Source: Limanda limanda (lineage: Eukaryota; Chordata; Actinopteri; Pleuronectiformes; Pleuronectidae). Taken from it: a DNA stretch of 64,000 nt. The stretch covers positions 16,276,704 to 16,340,703 of the forward strand of contig NC_083655.1 of NCBI RefSeq assembly GCF_963576545.1. The letters are read 5' to 3'. The notes under the pieces are model-generated. The model was given only the letters and a program-made list of their open reading frames with translations. It did no database searches and was not told the DNA's origin. Within the stretch, counting starts at the first letter, position 1; every line of letters begins with the position of its first letter. This document shows positions 51,233 through 64,000 of this stretch, in pieces. The position numbers were made by a program, and so were the translations under genes.

Positions 51233-51511
51233 GGGCGGCTGTGGCTGAGGGGTAGAGTGGTCGTCCTCCAACCTGAAGGTCGGCGGTTCGATCCCCAGTC
51301 TGAACCATCTGCATGCCGAAGTGTCCTTGGGCAAGATGCTGAACCCTCAATAGCCCCCCATAGAATAACAAAGTGCTGCAAGTAGATGCACTGTATGAAT
51401 GTGTGTGTGAATGGGTGAATGTGAAACTGTACTGTAAAGCACTTTGAGTGGTCTTCATCAGACTAGAAAAGTGCTATATAAATACAAATCCATTTACCAT
51501 TTACCATTTAC
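51233..51511 (+). mobile_element. tRNA-derived SINE, near full length
   Basis: The tRNA-like head holds a polymerase III A box (TGGCTGAGGGGTAGAGTGG, 51242-51260) and B box (GGTTCGATCCC, 51285-51295). A central region follows, then GTGCTATATAAATAC and three ATTTACC tail units. This architecture matches a common fish tRNA-SINE whose tail resembles a LINE 3' end, so it would have relied on a partner LINE for copying. A possible target duplication TTTACTT flanks it but overlaps the tail sequence. It is transcribable in principle but non-coding. Confidence 0.88.
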
Positions 51512-51809
51512 TTCTCTCTCAAAGATGTGTATTTTTCAGAGAGGATTTAAGTATCTTTCAGCTCTGTTCTGGTTTCATGACCCTCACATTTTGTTCTGGT
51601 TCAGTCTCTCCGCTTTCAGTGTTCTCAGATGCAGAAAGTGAGCATTTGCAGTTACAAGGTTTTCAAATGTGCACCACCAAATGGTCGGCTAAAAATATTA
51701 AATAAAGTAGCATCTAGTTGCTGAAATCAGCAGAGCATTGATAGCTATAATGTCATACATTTGGCCCAAAAAACTGGAAAGATGCGACATGTTAAGGCGC
51801 TATCAATTT
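51512..51809. other. Short gene-free stretch between two repeats
   Basis: No repeat, gene or motif recognised. Confidence 0.4.
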
Positions 51810-51953
51810 GACAGAAACCATCCTTGAGAAAAATGTATTTTCACTTATTGTCCAATCCACTTACATCGGTAGCCTGTACTGCAGCCAGCCACCAGGTGGC
51901 GATCGGGATGCTTTGGCTTCACTTTGAGAGCCAACTTTATACACAGTCTATGT
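51810..51953 (+). mobile_element. MITE 3' portion, CATAGACTG family
   Basis: Contains CAGCCACCAGGTGGCGATCG, GATGCTTTGGCTTCACTTTG and ends TTTATACACAGTCTATG. The middle matches the 5902-6106 copy (GGTGGTGATCGAGGTGCTTT, GGCTTCACTTT). The left limit is approximate because the 5' end is not recognisable. Confidence 0.65.
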
Positions 51954-54108
51954 GATGACACAACAAATAGCCACTAAAGCTGCAAAGGAAGAAACAGCTC
52001 AAAATTAAACTAAAACTTAAAGTTGATAATGTGTCAGTGTTGCGTTAACAGCTTGTTTCTGTTGCCCCCAAGTGGCCAGGAAATCATTGCAGGTTTTGAT
52101 GGCCTGGAAGACGTTCAGGGACACGGAGATGGACATAGTGACCGAAGCAGCTGACCCTGCCTGCCTCAGAGACTCTGTTGAGGATCGGTCCGGGCCGATC
52201 CCTCTCCTTTACGGCCCACTGAAGCCCTGGCAGGTGTGCTGTTAAGTAGCTCTCAGCGATTGTTAGTCGGGCCCTAACTTCTCCCTGGTGCTGAGCTATT
52301 GATTTTGCATTAGATAAACATGAATCTTGTAAATAAGAGGTGAGCCCGGATCCATTGACCCTCACAATTGTGTTCTGAGAGAGAGTGGGGGGGTGAGCGA
52401 GAGAGAGGGGGAGAGAGCTTTAAATATCGGGCGACACAATGAGCGGAGCTTCATTTGAGGCGTAATTATCTTTCCCACTCGAGTGCAGTGAGGGGACAAA
52501 TGGGAGCGCCAGAGGTGACATAGAGTCTCTACTGGTGGACTACAAAGGTCAAACCTCCCAACTGAAAGACTAGTGAGGGAAAAAATAAAGAACGATGGCG
52601 CCTAACAAACACTATTTGGGCTAAAGATGAGAAGATGGCTGCCATTGCGGTGTAGTTTAGAGCTGCTTATCTACCTGATAGGCCTTTACAGTTCAAGGCG
52701 CAGGAATTAGCATTGCATATGAAGATTTTCAATGCATGACAGAACAGCTTTGTTCACTGTTCACTGTTTGCTATCGTCTATAAGCAGAGAATAGGGATAG
52801 AGAACAGGCCTTGTGGGGTTTGAGGTATAAATTATAAATCAATGTTTTTCAGGGACGGGACTCAACAGAATGTCAATACAAGCTGGTAGAAAAAGTTACG
52901 GCCCTGATCTGATCCAGTAATTTAAATCTACTGTATGTGATGCGGACATAAAACAACAGCCCGGTGCTATGACTCTCGGCTTACTACCACAGATTTTCAT
53001 CAGAGCTTTAATGACACCAATAATGTTCTGAACACTGCCCGGGTAGAAATTAATTTCAGAGAAGGAGGAAGAAAAAAGAGAAGTGGCTGACGCGGCTTGA
53101 TCCATCTGCTGTAGCGGCTTTCTTCTGTAGTGAGGAATTTATGAAAAAGTCCCTAACAAGTCTGATTTATGTTTATAGGCTTCTAAACAGACAGGTAGTC
53201 AGTGGAGCTCGGGGAGCGCTAAACAGAAGTACATAAAAACAGTGGAGAAGGGATTGGATCAGCTCAGCTGAAACGCATTTGTCCTGGGGGGAAAGAGCCT
53301 CTTCGGCAGCAGAAAAGAACAGCGGCGGGCACAGACAGTATATCTGGGAAATGGAATCCTTTGACCGTTTATTAATCAATAAACACATTGGGTTGCATCA
53401 AGGCGTGACGCATTTCAGACCGCACTTTAATGTCACTGATTAATTCTACCAGGGGTCCTTTGGAGCCGCGGAGGGCTGACAGCTAACAAAGTGTGTGCAC
53501 GTCGGCGCGGCTGAATCTGATGTAGTAAATACCTCAGCGCTGTAAAGAACAAGCATCAGAGAGGAGAGAGAGAGCATCACATCATCAGCGTATGTAGACC
53601 ATATTTCTCATTATAAAAATACTGCTGTAATTTGAATTCAAGCCGCACAGAGACAGCACGAGACAAACGTACTGGTTCAGTGTTTCTTTCCTGGCTTGGT
53701 TTTTTACAGACGCGCATGCAGCACAGAATAAATTCCCATACATGTTGTCTGTGCGTGCTGACATCCAAAGCCCCTCTATCTCCAGAATCTTTCGGTCGAG
53801 GCATGTAAGTTGGAGGCTGGATGAGATTGAAAGTGAAAGCCTTCCAGTTCTATTTAACCCTGTCCCTCTGATTCAATATGAAGCCTGCCTGTGTGCAGAT
53901 GATAACTGAGAGCAAAAGGTTGACATCAATAGGACTGACTGACTGTCTCTGCCCGTGTGTGTGTTTCTGTGTGTGTCTGTGTGTGTGTTACCAGTCTGTC
54001 CACATGCATGTTGGAGAGTGTGGTGCATGCCTGGGATTACACCCGAGAGCCAGAGTAGACAACTGCATGGCTTTGTGTGTGTATGCAGGACATACACTGT
54101 CTGTATAT

Positions 54109-54110
<2 letters not shown>
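51954..54110. other. Unique DNA; candidate conserved blocks 52080-52760 and 53050-53560
   Basis: No gene. Both blocks are repeat-poor with balanced composition; the first includes an AG-rich patch near 52377-52410. They are candidates for conserved non-coding DNA only. Open frames at 52084-52365 and 53577-53804 have no domain. Confidence 0.3.
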
Positions 54111-54207
<97 letters not shown>

Positions 54208-54224
54208 TGTGTGTGTTTGTGTGT
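54111..54224. repeat. (GT)n microsatellite
   Basis: About 94 bases of pure GT followed by an imperfect extension to about 54224. The cysteine-valine and threonine-histidine frames across it are artefacts. Confidence 0.97.
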
Positions 54225-56107
54225 CACAGTGAGACAGACTGCTGGCAGAGAGCCCGTCTGTCAGTGAGTGATTAGTGGAACCTGCTACACTAATAATCCT
54301 GCTGTAATAGTTTTCTCAGGAGATGGTCTATTTGATTATTGGAATTCATTGGGGTCTTTAATTACATGCGCCAGGCTTTTCCAGGCTAATTTGTACCTCC
54401 GTCCCGTTTAGCATTTCAAAGTGGCAAATCATTCTCAGCACCTTATTAAACATCTCCAGGTCCTGACGCAAATATTCTCTGAGGCCTCAAACACGTCAAT
54501 ACAAGACAAGACGCCACAGCAGAGTAGAATACAAATGTAACAACCAGGTATCACTATAAAAAACCATGAAGACAATATTTCTGTAAGTTTTCTGAAATGA
54601 TATGTTGGAAAATGAATATTAAATATTACCTTATTAAACATGGCCTCATTTGAATACGTTTCTGAAATTTGAACACTGGGTAAAGCCAGTTTTTTTTAAT
54701 CAGTTTTAAGGGGTATTTACAAAGGAGATTTTGGAGATTCATCTTCATCAATCCACAAATCAGAGGATAATTTCAATGGCCTTAAAAAAATCAATTCTCA
54801 CATTTTGTTATTCGTTATTAAATGTAAATCAGACTGTAAATTTTGGATGAAGAAACTTTTCTCTAGAAAAACTTTAATGTGGTTGCACGTGGACATTTAA
54901 GTAACATTATCAGGTTTATTAATAAATAACCATAATAAACAATATTTTTAATCCTACACAAACGGGCAAATGCACAAATGGGTCAAACATACTGCATATA
55001 TTTTTTTGCAAAATATATATCAGCGTGTCATAGGCCACATATTCCTAATGCAGACATGTCTTGCTCCTTTGCTTTATTTGTTCAAATTAAAATATAGTTT
55101 GGCCTTGGCCCACACTAACACCAGGAAGCAGGTGATGTCACACGGTCGAGTTCATGCTAATTAATGTGTTATTATTAATTTCTTCAGCAAAATTGCTCTT
55201 GTTGCCAGAAAAAACTGAACTGAACTTCCAGTGGCATGAAAATCGTATAACATTCATCTCCAAGGGACTTATTGAATTTTCATGTTCTCCCTATGAGCTC
55301 CATTTATATAACTTAAATCAAAGCTGTGTGACACCCCGAGGAATCAAACAGTGCTACACTGGCTTATCGTCCTCATCTGCTCTTGAAATTTTTATAAAAG
55401 TCTGCAGTTGTTTCTTCATTTTCTCTTCCTTCTGGTTTCCAATCACAAAAAGCCTCCGAGGCATACTTTTGTTATGTTTTTCCTTTCTTCCTGTTTCTCA
55501 GACTTTTCCTCTAATTGTTGAACCGCTGCTATTACAGTTACAATTACTCCTTTTCCTCCCTCCTGGCCGCAGATGCCGCAGTGATTCCTCCGCCTGCCTC
55601 TGCTGATAAGGTGTGGGAGCCTATCTGATGCTGCTTGCTGAGGAAGCACGATTAGATCTGAGCTATAAAGTCACTTCAGTCTTTTCAGAAATAGCCACGA
55701 GGCAAAAAGTTCTCAACACAGAAAAAATGTAATCTGCAGGACAAAACGGTCAAACAATCATCTGTACATTGTTGAGTGCTCCATGATCTCGGAAATACGC
55801 TGATAGTTTTCAAGCAATGTAACTTTTGTCACATGAAAAGGATCAGTTATTCAGTTCATTACCAGTTCATTATTGAAAACTATATAACAATGGAAACAAG
55901 CCTACATGATTTACACAGATCAGTCTAGGTGAACTCTTGTGGCAAGAGGTAAAAGTATATTATTAGTATTTTTTGTTGTAGCAGACAAATCCAAATATGT
56001 ATATTTTTTCTTCTCATATTATTAAGTTGTTTAAACACTGCAGGTACAGATCTGATCGGATTAAATAGACTGTATTTATTTAGTTCATATCCCTGTGTGT
56101 TATTGTT
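54225..56107. other. Unique DNA; candidate conserved blocks 54290-54460 and 55100-55640
   Basis: No gene. 54660-55060 is AT-rich. The 150-codon plus-strand frame at 55154-55606 is rich in leucine, serine and phenylalanine but has no domain, signal or splice context, and I treat it as chance. Confidence 0.3.
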
Positions 56108-56311
56108 CAGTGCTTTAGGATCGAGTCACATTCACCCATTTACACACCCACATTCCTAAAGTGCTTTTGTATGGTGTTCTTGTTCTATCCCACAACTGTC
56201 AGGGTCAGTATAGCCCATGACACTAAGGTGGACTGGAGGAGGCGGGGATCGAACCCCCGACCTTCTGGTTATTGGACGACCCTCTCTCCTAAGCCACAGG
56301 TACCCAGGGCT
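56108..56311 (-). mobile_element. tRNA-derived SINE, minus strand, partial
   Basis: On the minus strand it has an A-box-like GTGGCTTAGGAGAGAGGG and B box GGTTCGATCCC (56245-56255), then a central region and a GGGTGAATGTGACTCG stretch that matches 51.4 kb in order. The ATTTACC tail is missing. It belongs to the same general family as the 51233 copy but is older and 3'-truncated. Confidence 0.72.
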
Positions 56312-59285
56312 TGGGCTGCATCCATATAGCTCCATATCCTGAGTATTCAGACTGAAATTCATCCACTACTTAGTGGCCTTAGAGATTCATATGGGCTGTG
56401 ACATTGTCCATATTCATGTTCACTATTTTCTGCTTCACTGCCTTTAAAAAAACAAAAAACAGTTGTGACTCCAGACTTGACATGAATGACGGTTTTACAA
56501 ATGGAGAAACATCTCTGTATACTTCTCACTGCAGCGTAATGATTTCATTTCCATTATACTGGAAGAAGTGAATGAGTGATACAGGGAGGTGTTTCAGACA
56601 CACTTCAACAAATTAATGCTTATTTATGCTCAACGTAGATACGAATATGGACAGACTCTTTTGTCCATTTCCATTTTTGTCCATCGTCTGTAACTTATGG
56701 TTGAATAAGGCAAAACAGCAGTGTAATGAATAGTTCAAGCATGACAATCTAAACTTCGACAGTGAACCTTTTGAGGGGAGACTTTAGGAGTTGGTAAGAA
56801 ACCAGGCATCTATATGAGGTAACTTAGTAATTTATTAAAAGGCACATTGTGACAACCTCCTAAACCATATTTGTTGTTGTCAGAGATTCTCGACTCGACT
56901 ACATGGTCCACCTCACGCTATCACATTCACACCTATGCTCCACTCAGAGCCTCCAATTATTCCAACCACTAATCACTGGAAAAAGGAAAAACTTTAGCAG
57001 CCCAGGCCTTCACTCTCACTGTGACCATGAGTTTCAGCTTGTGTTTGTGCGAGTGGACACAATGGTGGTCTATCTTGTGGCCGTGGGGGTGTAGCAGCCA
57101 GACTTTGACTTCTGGTTCAAGGTTAATGCCTGTTGGCTCACCTCTGGACACACACGGCTGTGATTGATGCATGCTCCGTCGCTATGCCCGAGGGATTAAC
57201 ACTACCCGAATAACAGCGGCGTTTACATCCAGTGACCTCTCGCATCACCTTCCCACTCCGGCATGGATTACTGTCACAAACACAGCCATTCCTGTTTCTT
57301 CTCTAACTTTTGTTTTGCGACCAGAATACAAATTTTAAGGGAGATTGACGGAGAACTTTGCCTACAGAAATAGAGTGAACTTGAGAGGACTGTTTTAAAG
57401 ACAACATCTTCCAGAAGAGCCAACTTTAGACTCCCATTGGTATGACATGAGCAGACAGCTGGTGTTCACGTTTCATGATGAAATCACACCGACGCTGGCT
57501 GATCTGTAAAAAGAAATCCTATCTTCCAGAACGAGTCATGTGATTCCGCCTTTCTGTCACATTACACTCCGTTTAAAAAAAGTAAACTGGGCCCTTGGGT
57601 GATGGACACGCTGCGTGTGTACTGCACCACATGTGGGTCGATCACAGGCCATCTGGTGAGGCCCGGCAACAGCTCTGCCTGAGGCGAACTGTGCAAGCAA
57701 GCCATTTATAAGTGTCGCAGGTGGTCCCCCGCGTCTTCAAACACTGTAATGAGTAATGAGAGTTGGTCCGCTGAGGACCTGTCTTCCAGCAGGGGCTGCC
57801 AATGCAAGGACACAGAACTCACCAGCAGGTAGAAGTTTGATGATAAAATATATGGGAGTATGACCAGCAGGCTATGCATTAATGGATGCGGCGACCTTCA
57901 TTATGTGTTTTTTTTTAAATGCATGTCCCTATAGTCGTTTCCTCATGTTACCAGCGATGAAAATCTTATATAAGTAATAATCTGAGGCATTTTTCACATA
58001 AATCAGTTTTCTCCCCCCAACTTTGCAACTTTCTTTGGTGAATAATGACCTTTCTGATGACCTAGACTTTTTTTCTGACAAATAACTCGTGACAAATGTG
58101 TTTTCCCTCCAACATGCCCTCACAACACGCTTACATATGCAACCATTTCACACTTGCAACTTGTCTCTATAATGTCTAAGTTAACTCATTTAAACGAATA
58201 AAAAACTGGTCGGGGGGGGGTCCTATGTCTGTTATGTTAGGGACATACAAAATATTTTGAAGAATTGTCCACACAAAAAAAAGCTATGTAAATTTCAGCG
58301 TATATTCTGATCTCAGATATTTTGCTCTGCACAGGTTTGGTTGTCTCCATCCCTGCTGAGAGCTAAGATAAATAACTTTTCAACGTAGATATGTTTTTAT
58401 ACTTATTTCACTAAAGCCAAAACATTTGCAGAATGTTGCCATACTCCACAACACATGGTATTCACGTCCTCTCAAATAACACAACTCCAAACAGGTGATT
58501 CCCATCTGAAATGCAGCAGAGCGGCATCAGAACATGAATAAATAATAAAAATCATTATCATACATTAATGACACTGATCTAATAGTTGCATCCAATACAC
58601 AGGCGTCAACTGACAGTTGGAAACACCTGGAATAAGATGTGCTGCTAAGAAAAAAACTGTTGGACCAGCTTGAATAAATTACTTTGGTTGGAAACACAGA
58701 AATCAATTCAAGTAAGTCGGTAAACTACTTTCTTTTTCAGCGGTGTGAGCCCTGTCAACATCATTGATAAGAGAAGGGAACGAGACATGATTTATGTAAA
58801 ACCCCCATCAACAGAATACCCAAAGATAAGAGGGGACGGCTGTTTGACTGACAGCTGACCTCTGGCAAGTTGTTGCAGACGCTTCGCTCTAAAAGGTGGA
58901 GACAGAAAAGTAGAGAAACAGATTTAGCTGATTACCACTACTTCACGGCTACATTCCCACTCTGAGATCTGTTGATAAAACTCCCAACACGCACTGTGCC
59001 CGCACACTGGAGAAAGTTCTGCGGCGTAGATCAGAGAGGAGTGTATAACGGGATCATGGTGTCCTTCCCTCCTCTGCCACAGTCTCCCACTCTTCTATAT
59101 CTGAGGACCTAAAGACTGCTGTCCCCGGCTAATAATTGCTGACACACCAAAGCCAACATAGCCCAGTGAGCCTTTAATAGTTTTCATTTTTCTTCCTTAC
59201 AGGATGGCCTCTAAGGTGCCATCATGAATGATCAGTGCACAGCCACAGCTCCCTGCGCGCTCGCACAGAGACTCACACACGCACA

Positions 59286-59288
<3 letters not shown>
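56312..59288. other. Unique DNA; candidate conserved blocks 57180-57720 and 58730-59150
   Basis: No gene. Two balanced, repeat-poor stretches are candidates for conserved DNA. 58130-58700 is AT-rich with an eight- or nine-G run near 58212. Nothing else recognised. Confidence 0.3.
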
Positions 59289-59331
<43 letters not shown>

Positions 59332-59347
59332 CTCTCTCTCTCTCTCG
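59289..59347. repeat. (CA)n then (CT)n microsatellite
   Basis: About 40 bases of CA followed directly by about 17 bases of CT. Confidence 0.94.
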
Positions 59348-59472
59348 CTCTGATCCTATAGTCATCCCGGGCCATCCCTCAGCTCTCTGGCCATTACTCC
59401 CTCTGTGTCTTCCTCACCTCTCATCTCCACCCCATACAGACAATTTATATAAAAGATTTTCCTGCCCACACC

Positions 59473-59526
59473 TTTCATCACAGGTCCCTATTTTCATCAC
59501 AGCTCCTATTTTCATCACAGGCCCCA
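59473..59526. repeat. 18-bp tandem repeat, three units
   Basis: Three consecutive copies of TTTTCATCACAGSYCCTA-type units (59473-59490, 59491-59508, 59509-59526), each differing at one to four positions. A small minisatellite with no visible function. Confidence 0.88.
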
Positions 59527-61099
59527 TTTCACAACATTAATACTCTCTCTCCTACCAAAAAGCACCACAACATTAATTCAAGAACTATTTCCGGCGTGTG
59601 ATTTATCAGGGCCCGACTGAGGATTTTGCACAAACATAAAGACAAAATGGAGCGGCTGCTAGATTACACCGACCTAAGCTGCTCAACCTCCTCAGCACCG
59701 GTTGAAAAGTGACCATTATTTCGTCTGAGGGCTTCAAATTGTGACAAGTAATGAATAGAATGAGTCACAGGAAAACTTAAAGAGCCAGCAAGGCTGAAAT
59801 AATCCACATGAGTTGAAATGCCTGTGAGGAATTGTGTGCACTCTTGTGTTCAGGCTTTCTAGTCATTAGTGCGGCAGTATGCATGGGCGGTGACGAAGCA
59901 GACCATAGAGTCTCTGCAGAAGCCGATGTGTCCCACATCACCATTCGGTGCCCGGTGTGGAGGCGACCTGCATCACATCCCAGCAGCTCCACCATCTAAT
60001 GTTGGTTATTTTTACTTTAAATACTCAGCACTCACAAAAACACTTGAAGGTGGGTGTGTCTGATGCTCAGAGGAGGTACGATCGTCATAGCAACAGCAAC
60101 CAACCACGTTTTCCCACTTAGGACACACAACTTAGTCCGCCTTTGTGCCAACGTGCTATGATAGCTGTCCCTGCAATGCTAAATGAAAGTATTTAGGAAA
60201 TAAACACCACAACCAGAACACACACCGGGGTACGCTACTCTCCTCTTGCAGGCTCAGTTCTGAAAAGATGATATGGGAGGTTTCTGTCATACACATTTAA
60301 TATTTATCTTACCATTCCTAAATGTATGTCTCGTTCCATTTTACCTCGGAGCTCAGGATTACTGACTCTAAAGTCTTCAAACAACGGATTGGAGTGAAGT
60401 TAAAATGGCTCCAACACAAGCAATGCGATGTTTGGGCCTTTATTGAAAATGAAGAATTTGTTATTTGAATTTAACACCTTCTTTTCGCTATTGGTCCTTT
60501 CCTTCGTTCCGTTCCTACATGTTTAAAACACCATAGATGCTTTTTTACTTATGTCGACTTATGCACTTCTCGATGTTTCGTAAGTTTCAGCTTAGAGGAT
60601 ATTAAGGCTTAAAGAGGACAGCTTTGCCAGCATGTATGATTGATTGACAGTTGTTTGAGCCTATCAAACCAAACCACAGTTGTTGCCACATCTCAGCTAC
60701 GCTCTAAAATGTGTGTTTTTAGTTTCACGGCTGCCAAGATGGTGACAGGTCACAAGTGTCATCTCCAGGCTTCAAAACATCCCTTCAGAAGATGACATAT
60801 GACACAACAGACACTGAATATACGTATGTTTCTAACTCTTCATTTATTTGTTCTGAAGGCCCTGACTCATCCGGTTACCCGGCATCCCTCAAAGCCGCCA
60901 GGCTCATGTAATCTATGTCCCCCATTAGCTTCACTGTGCTTTGTTTATCTGCTCTGTTGATGTCGTCCCTGATCTCCACCACTCCAAAAAGTTCCGGGTC
61001 GCAGTTTTTAAAGTAAAACAATTACTTGTGACACTGTTACTACAAACCAGACACCTCCGACTGTCAGCTGTGAGAACTCCCTGATTCTGTATGATGACA
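59527..61099. other. Gene-free unique DNA
   Basis: No gene. 60270-60800 is AT-rich. 60590-60760 might be an old dispersed repeat, but I cannot identify it. Confidence 0.4.
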
Positions 61100-62270
61100 A
61101 TTTGCATCTTGTTTGTCATGATTGCTTTGCGTCAATATTCTACCCTCCAACTCTCCCAGAGCAGCGGGGCTGACATATTCTCCCATTAGCCCCGGTTCTG
61201 CTTCTCCTCCCGGGCACTTCCCGATCCCGCACTGCGCTCCGCCCCCCGCCCCCCCTCACATTCCCTCCCGGTTCTGTCTGCTTATGTACTGGGGCTCCAG
61301 CTGTCAAATAACAAGGGAGACTGGGAGACAAAAGCCAATCTTTTATTTTTTTCTCTAACGCTGCATGTTTTCCTGTTTGGTTGTTTGTCGCCAGTAGGTT
61401 TCATGTCTGGCCGGACATAACTGGATGTGGTGTTAAAAAAAGAATTGACACAAATGTTGCTTTTTGGGGACGTTTGGGACAAACTGTGACAGATATCACT
61501 GAGATGAGGTTGGTTTTATGACATATTCTGTTACTCTCATGGTGTCAGCGCTTAAAAATAACCACAATGGCAGCTCATGCGAGCCTCTCTTGTGTGTGTC
61601 CGTGAATATCCGCATCGGAAATTGTGGCCGAGTCGAGAACATGCTCGGTCAGGCGTTGCTGAACTAATGGGACAGGCAGCAATGCACCTACGATAATTGC
61701 TCGGATGAAGTTTTACGTCACTCCACATTCTCCCATCACGGAGAATGCTGGGGCGTTTCATGTCGGAGCGCATACACCTCCATGATTTATCACTCTGCTT
61801 ATAATTTCCTAATTTCCAATCCACTGGGGGACTTAACTGGAAGTAACCATTTTTCCTGAGCACCGACCAGCTTCCTTTTATTTCCGGGCAGGGCTAAATG
61901 GAAAGAATCTTCCAGCCCATTAAGCAGACTTTCCGTGTCGTAAAAGTTTGGTGGCAGAGCCTCTCTCTCCCTCTCCCTCTCTTTCGTTCTCAGCTGCAGC
62001 ATGGAGCAGTCGGTTTGATCTGCAGGCTGCAGGTTAATAGAAATCAGCCTGCTCATCAGCAGTAGTGGATTGAACTTAACCACCCACCTCCCGCCCTGTC
62101 AATTCAGATTTGGAAAAAAACACCAACATTGGCCGCAGTCTCATTTTCCTCTGTCAGGTAATCAGTATTCCACTATAATCCTTTTTCCAGGAGTAAAATT
62201 ACAACGACTTTCCCTGGCACCTGAGCCAGAATGTGGGCTTAGGCTAGGAACAAATATTAATGCTGATTTG
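61100..62270. promoter_or_regulatory. Candidate conserved block with GC box
   Basis: Repeat-poor, balanced DNA that includes a C-rich GC-box run (61235-61256, CGCTCCGCCCCCCGCCCCCC) and CpG-containing stretches. The run is G-rich on the minus strand and could bind Sp/KLF proteins or fold as a G-quadruplex. Conservation was not tested and there is no gene start beside it. Confidence 0.3.
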
Positions 62271-64000
62271 CAGATATTACCTCTCTCTCTCTCTGACAAA
62301 AAAAGACAAATGTCCAGATGAAATTTTAGAATAAGATCTAAAATAACTAAAAGGGAAATTCACATGAAGACAAACTACACACGAGAAAACCTGAGGCCTG
62401 CTCAGAGAGGGACATCACCGATGTTCATATTGTTCTTTCTGACATGCTGTTTTCCCCACGACTCATAAACTGGCTAATTTTAACGTCAGTAAAGGTACTT
62501 ATGTGCAAAACTATAAAGTCAAATACCAGCAAGTGTGTTTTCTGCTGTAGAACAGCGGGAATTTCATTAAGCTGGTTTAGTTTGTTGTTTTTTAATGCAT
62601 TGTGCGTCTTTGCCTCGTGGTTTGGATTGTTGGCCTAATAATTGTATCTGCTGTGGCTGTTAAGGGAGTTTGGGGAGTAGAAATCGGTTTAGTAAGAATT
62701 ACTGAAAAAAAATTCTAACTCTCCAATTACAGTTTGTTTCTCCTGGAGTGAGGAGACAATTAGCTTTGCACAACACAAAGACTGGATTGGTGAATTAGCC
62801 CGCCAAAGAAAACCTGCCTGCAACTCGAAATTACATTGGAACATCTCAGTTGTGTGTTTTTTCAAAAGACTAGATATTCCACATTCATTAGTGAGGTTTT
62901 GGACAGTTTCCTTGTTCTTTTAGTCCTGAAAACTAATCCCATCTATACAAATATAAAAGTGGTATTTGTAAAACTATTCCTTTACTCTGACAGCATGTAA
63001 CCGTTCTGTTTTTTTTCCTAACCTCGGATAGCATCTATTATGAGACATGACACAAACTTTTGTTACCGATCCAAACAGACACCGCTGCCTCTGTGCACAG
63101 AGCCAGAAACAAAAAGGTTTCACTTTTGTGTTGCTACAGTACACCTCTCCCGCTTCTTTCAAGACTTTTCAATCACCCTTTGTACCCCCAGCGTTTGACT
63201 GACTTCAGGCGACTTCCCCGAGCACCATTCAAGTTTTCTGAAAAAACCTACAGATGCGAACGTCGCTCATTTGCATGTCCCAGAATCTGATTTAGCAACA
63301 CATAGCCGCGTTGTTGAGGAGTTTAAATATGCCTCGCTCTGTGCAGCCTTTTGTCCCGATAAAGAAACGTCTTATCTGTGTCAAATTAGAGAAGGAAAAA
63401 AATTGGGAAACAGTGTTGGCTGCGGTGAGAGTTTATCTGAGACCCGATGACATTCTGGCTCCAGTCATACTACTACGTTTTTATTTGGAAACGATCTCAG
63501 TCCACATGAGCGTTTTGGCTCTTTATCAGTTTTAATCCCTGTCAACACTTACATGCCTGAAAATTCATGTCAGGTAACCAGTCACATACACTGCGCACAC
63601 GCGCCCCAATGTAAACAGGAATTGCTTGAATAATAGATAGTAAACAGTTGTATCTTTGTAAAAAGGATTTAGCTGCACAACATCTGATAGCAAAGACAAA
63701 AGAGCCAGCAACACTTGAATGATAAATGATTATCCATATTGTGTCTACACCGGTAACCAAGGCTAATGCCGGTTGTTTTCTTCCGGAACGGGGTCATGTG
63801 ATGGGGCCTGAGGAATCAGTGAAGGCTATAGAAGGTCCAATCAGCAAGAGGTTATAGCTCATTGTTCATCCTAAAATGCAAATTTACAAAATAAAACAGG
63901 TCCAGCCACCCTTCCAAACTCTGTTTTGTGTATATGTCTGGTGTATCCGTCGCAGAGTTTAAAATGAAAACACGGATGTAGCCTCAAATTTGTTTCAATG
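62271..64000. other. Unique DNA to window end
   Basis: No gene. A short TC run (about 62280-62294) is present. 62640-62870 and 63000-63470 are repeat-poor and may be conserved. The final segment shows nothing recognised. Confidence 0.35.

Noticed and set aside
51233..51305. Functional tRNA gene
   Set aside because: The A and B boxes are the head of a SINE with a body and ATTTACC tail; the cloverleaf is not intact.
55154..55606. 150-codon plus-strand frame, one of the longest non-repeat frames
   Set aside because: Hydrophobic but with no ordered signal or membrane pattern, no family resemblance and a competing minus-strand frame.

Overview
The window looks like vertebrate nuclear DNA, most probably from a teleost fish (inference). 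The reasons are long CA/GT, TTC and GTCT microsatellites, a tRNA-headed SINE whose tail is repeated ATTTACC, several short non-autonomous DNA transposons whose termini I recognise from fish genomes, and no dense coding anywhere. I found no open reading frame or splice-bounded exon that I would defend as a gene. I also found no tRNA gene apart from SINE heads, no rRNA, no recognised microRNA, no CRISPR array and no viral gene. The window is best read as a gene desert or the inside of a very large intron.

Layout: 0-9.6 kb is unique AT-rich DNA with a palindromic candidate regulatory block at 2.5-2.87 kb, a GT repeat, a TTAA-bounded MITE at 3.9 kb and degraded MITEs at 5.9 and 7.7 kb. 9.6-23.8 kb is mostly unique DNA with several candidate conserved blocks, a 15-base G run and an old SINE-like fragment. 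23.8-24.3 kb is a well preserved foldback element. 28-31.6 kb is repeat-rich (a hAT-type end, a dispersed repeat ending in a perfect hairpin, a MITE). 34.4-36.6 kb holds a LINE reverse-transcriptase relic, a complete hAT-type MITE with near-perfect 8-bp target duplications, and a CpG-rich unique block. 36.6-41.4 kb is microsatellite-rich and includes a composite foldback element that has a TG or CA tract inside each arm and a second hAT-type element nested within it. 43.9-45.2 kb is a TAATTA-rich candidate enhancer cluster containing a GC-rich hairpin. 45.2-64 kb alternates candidate conserved blocks with SINEs at 51.2 and 56.1 kb, MITE fragments, a LINE tail and microsatellites.

How it may work together: if the unique blocks are conserved, the region would act as a long-range cis-regulatory landscape for a neighbouring developmental gene outside the window. 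That is inference. I could not run an alignment, and the candidate blocks were chosen by eye from composition, absence of repeats and homeodomain-like motifs. The strongest direct observations are structural: two foldback elements, two hAT-type elements with matching target-site duplications, several perfect palindromes and long triplet and tetranucleotide tracts.
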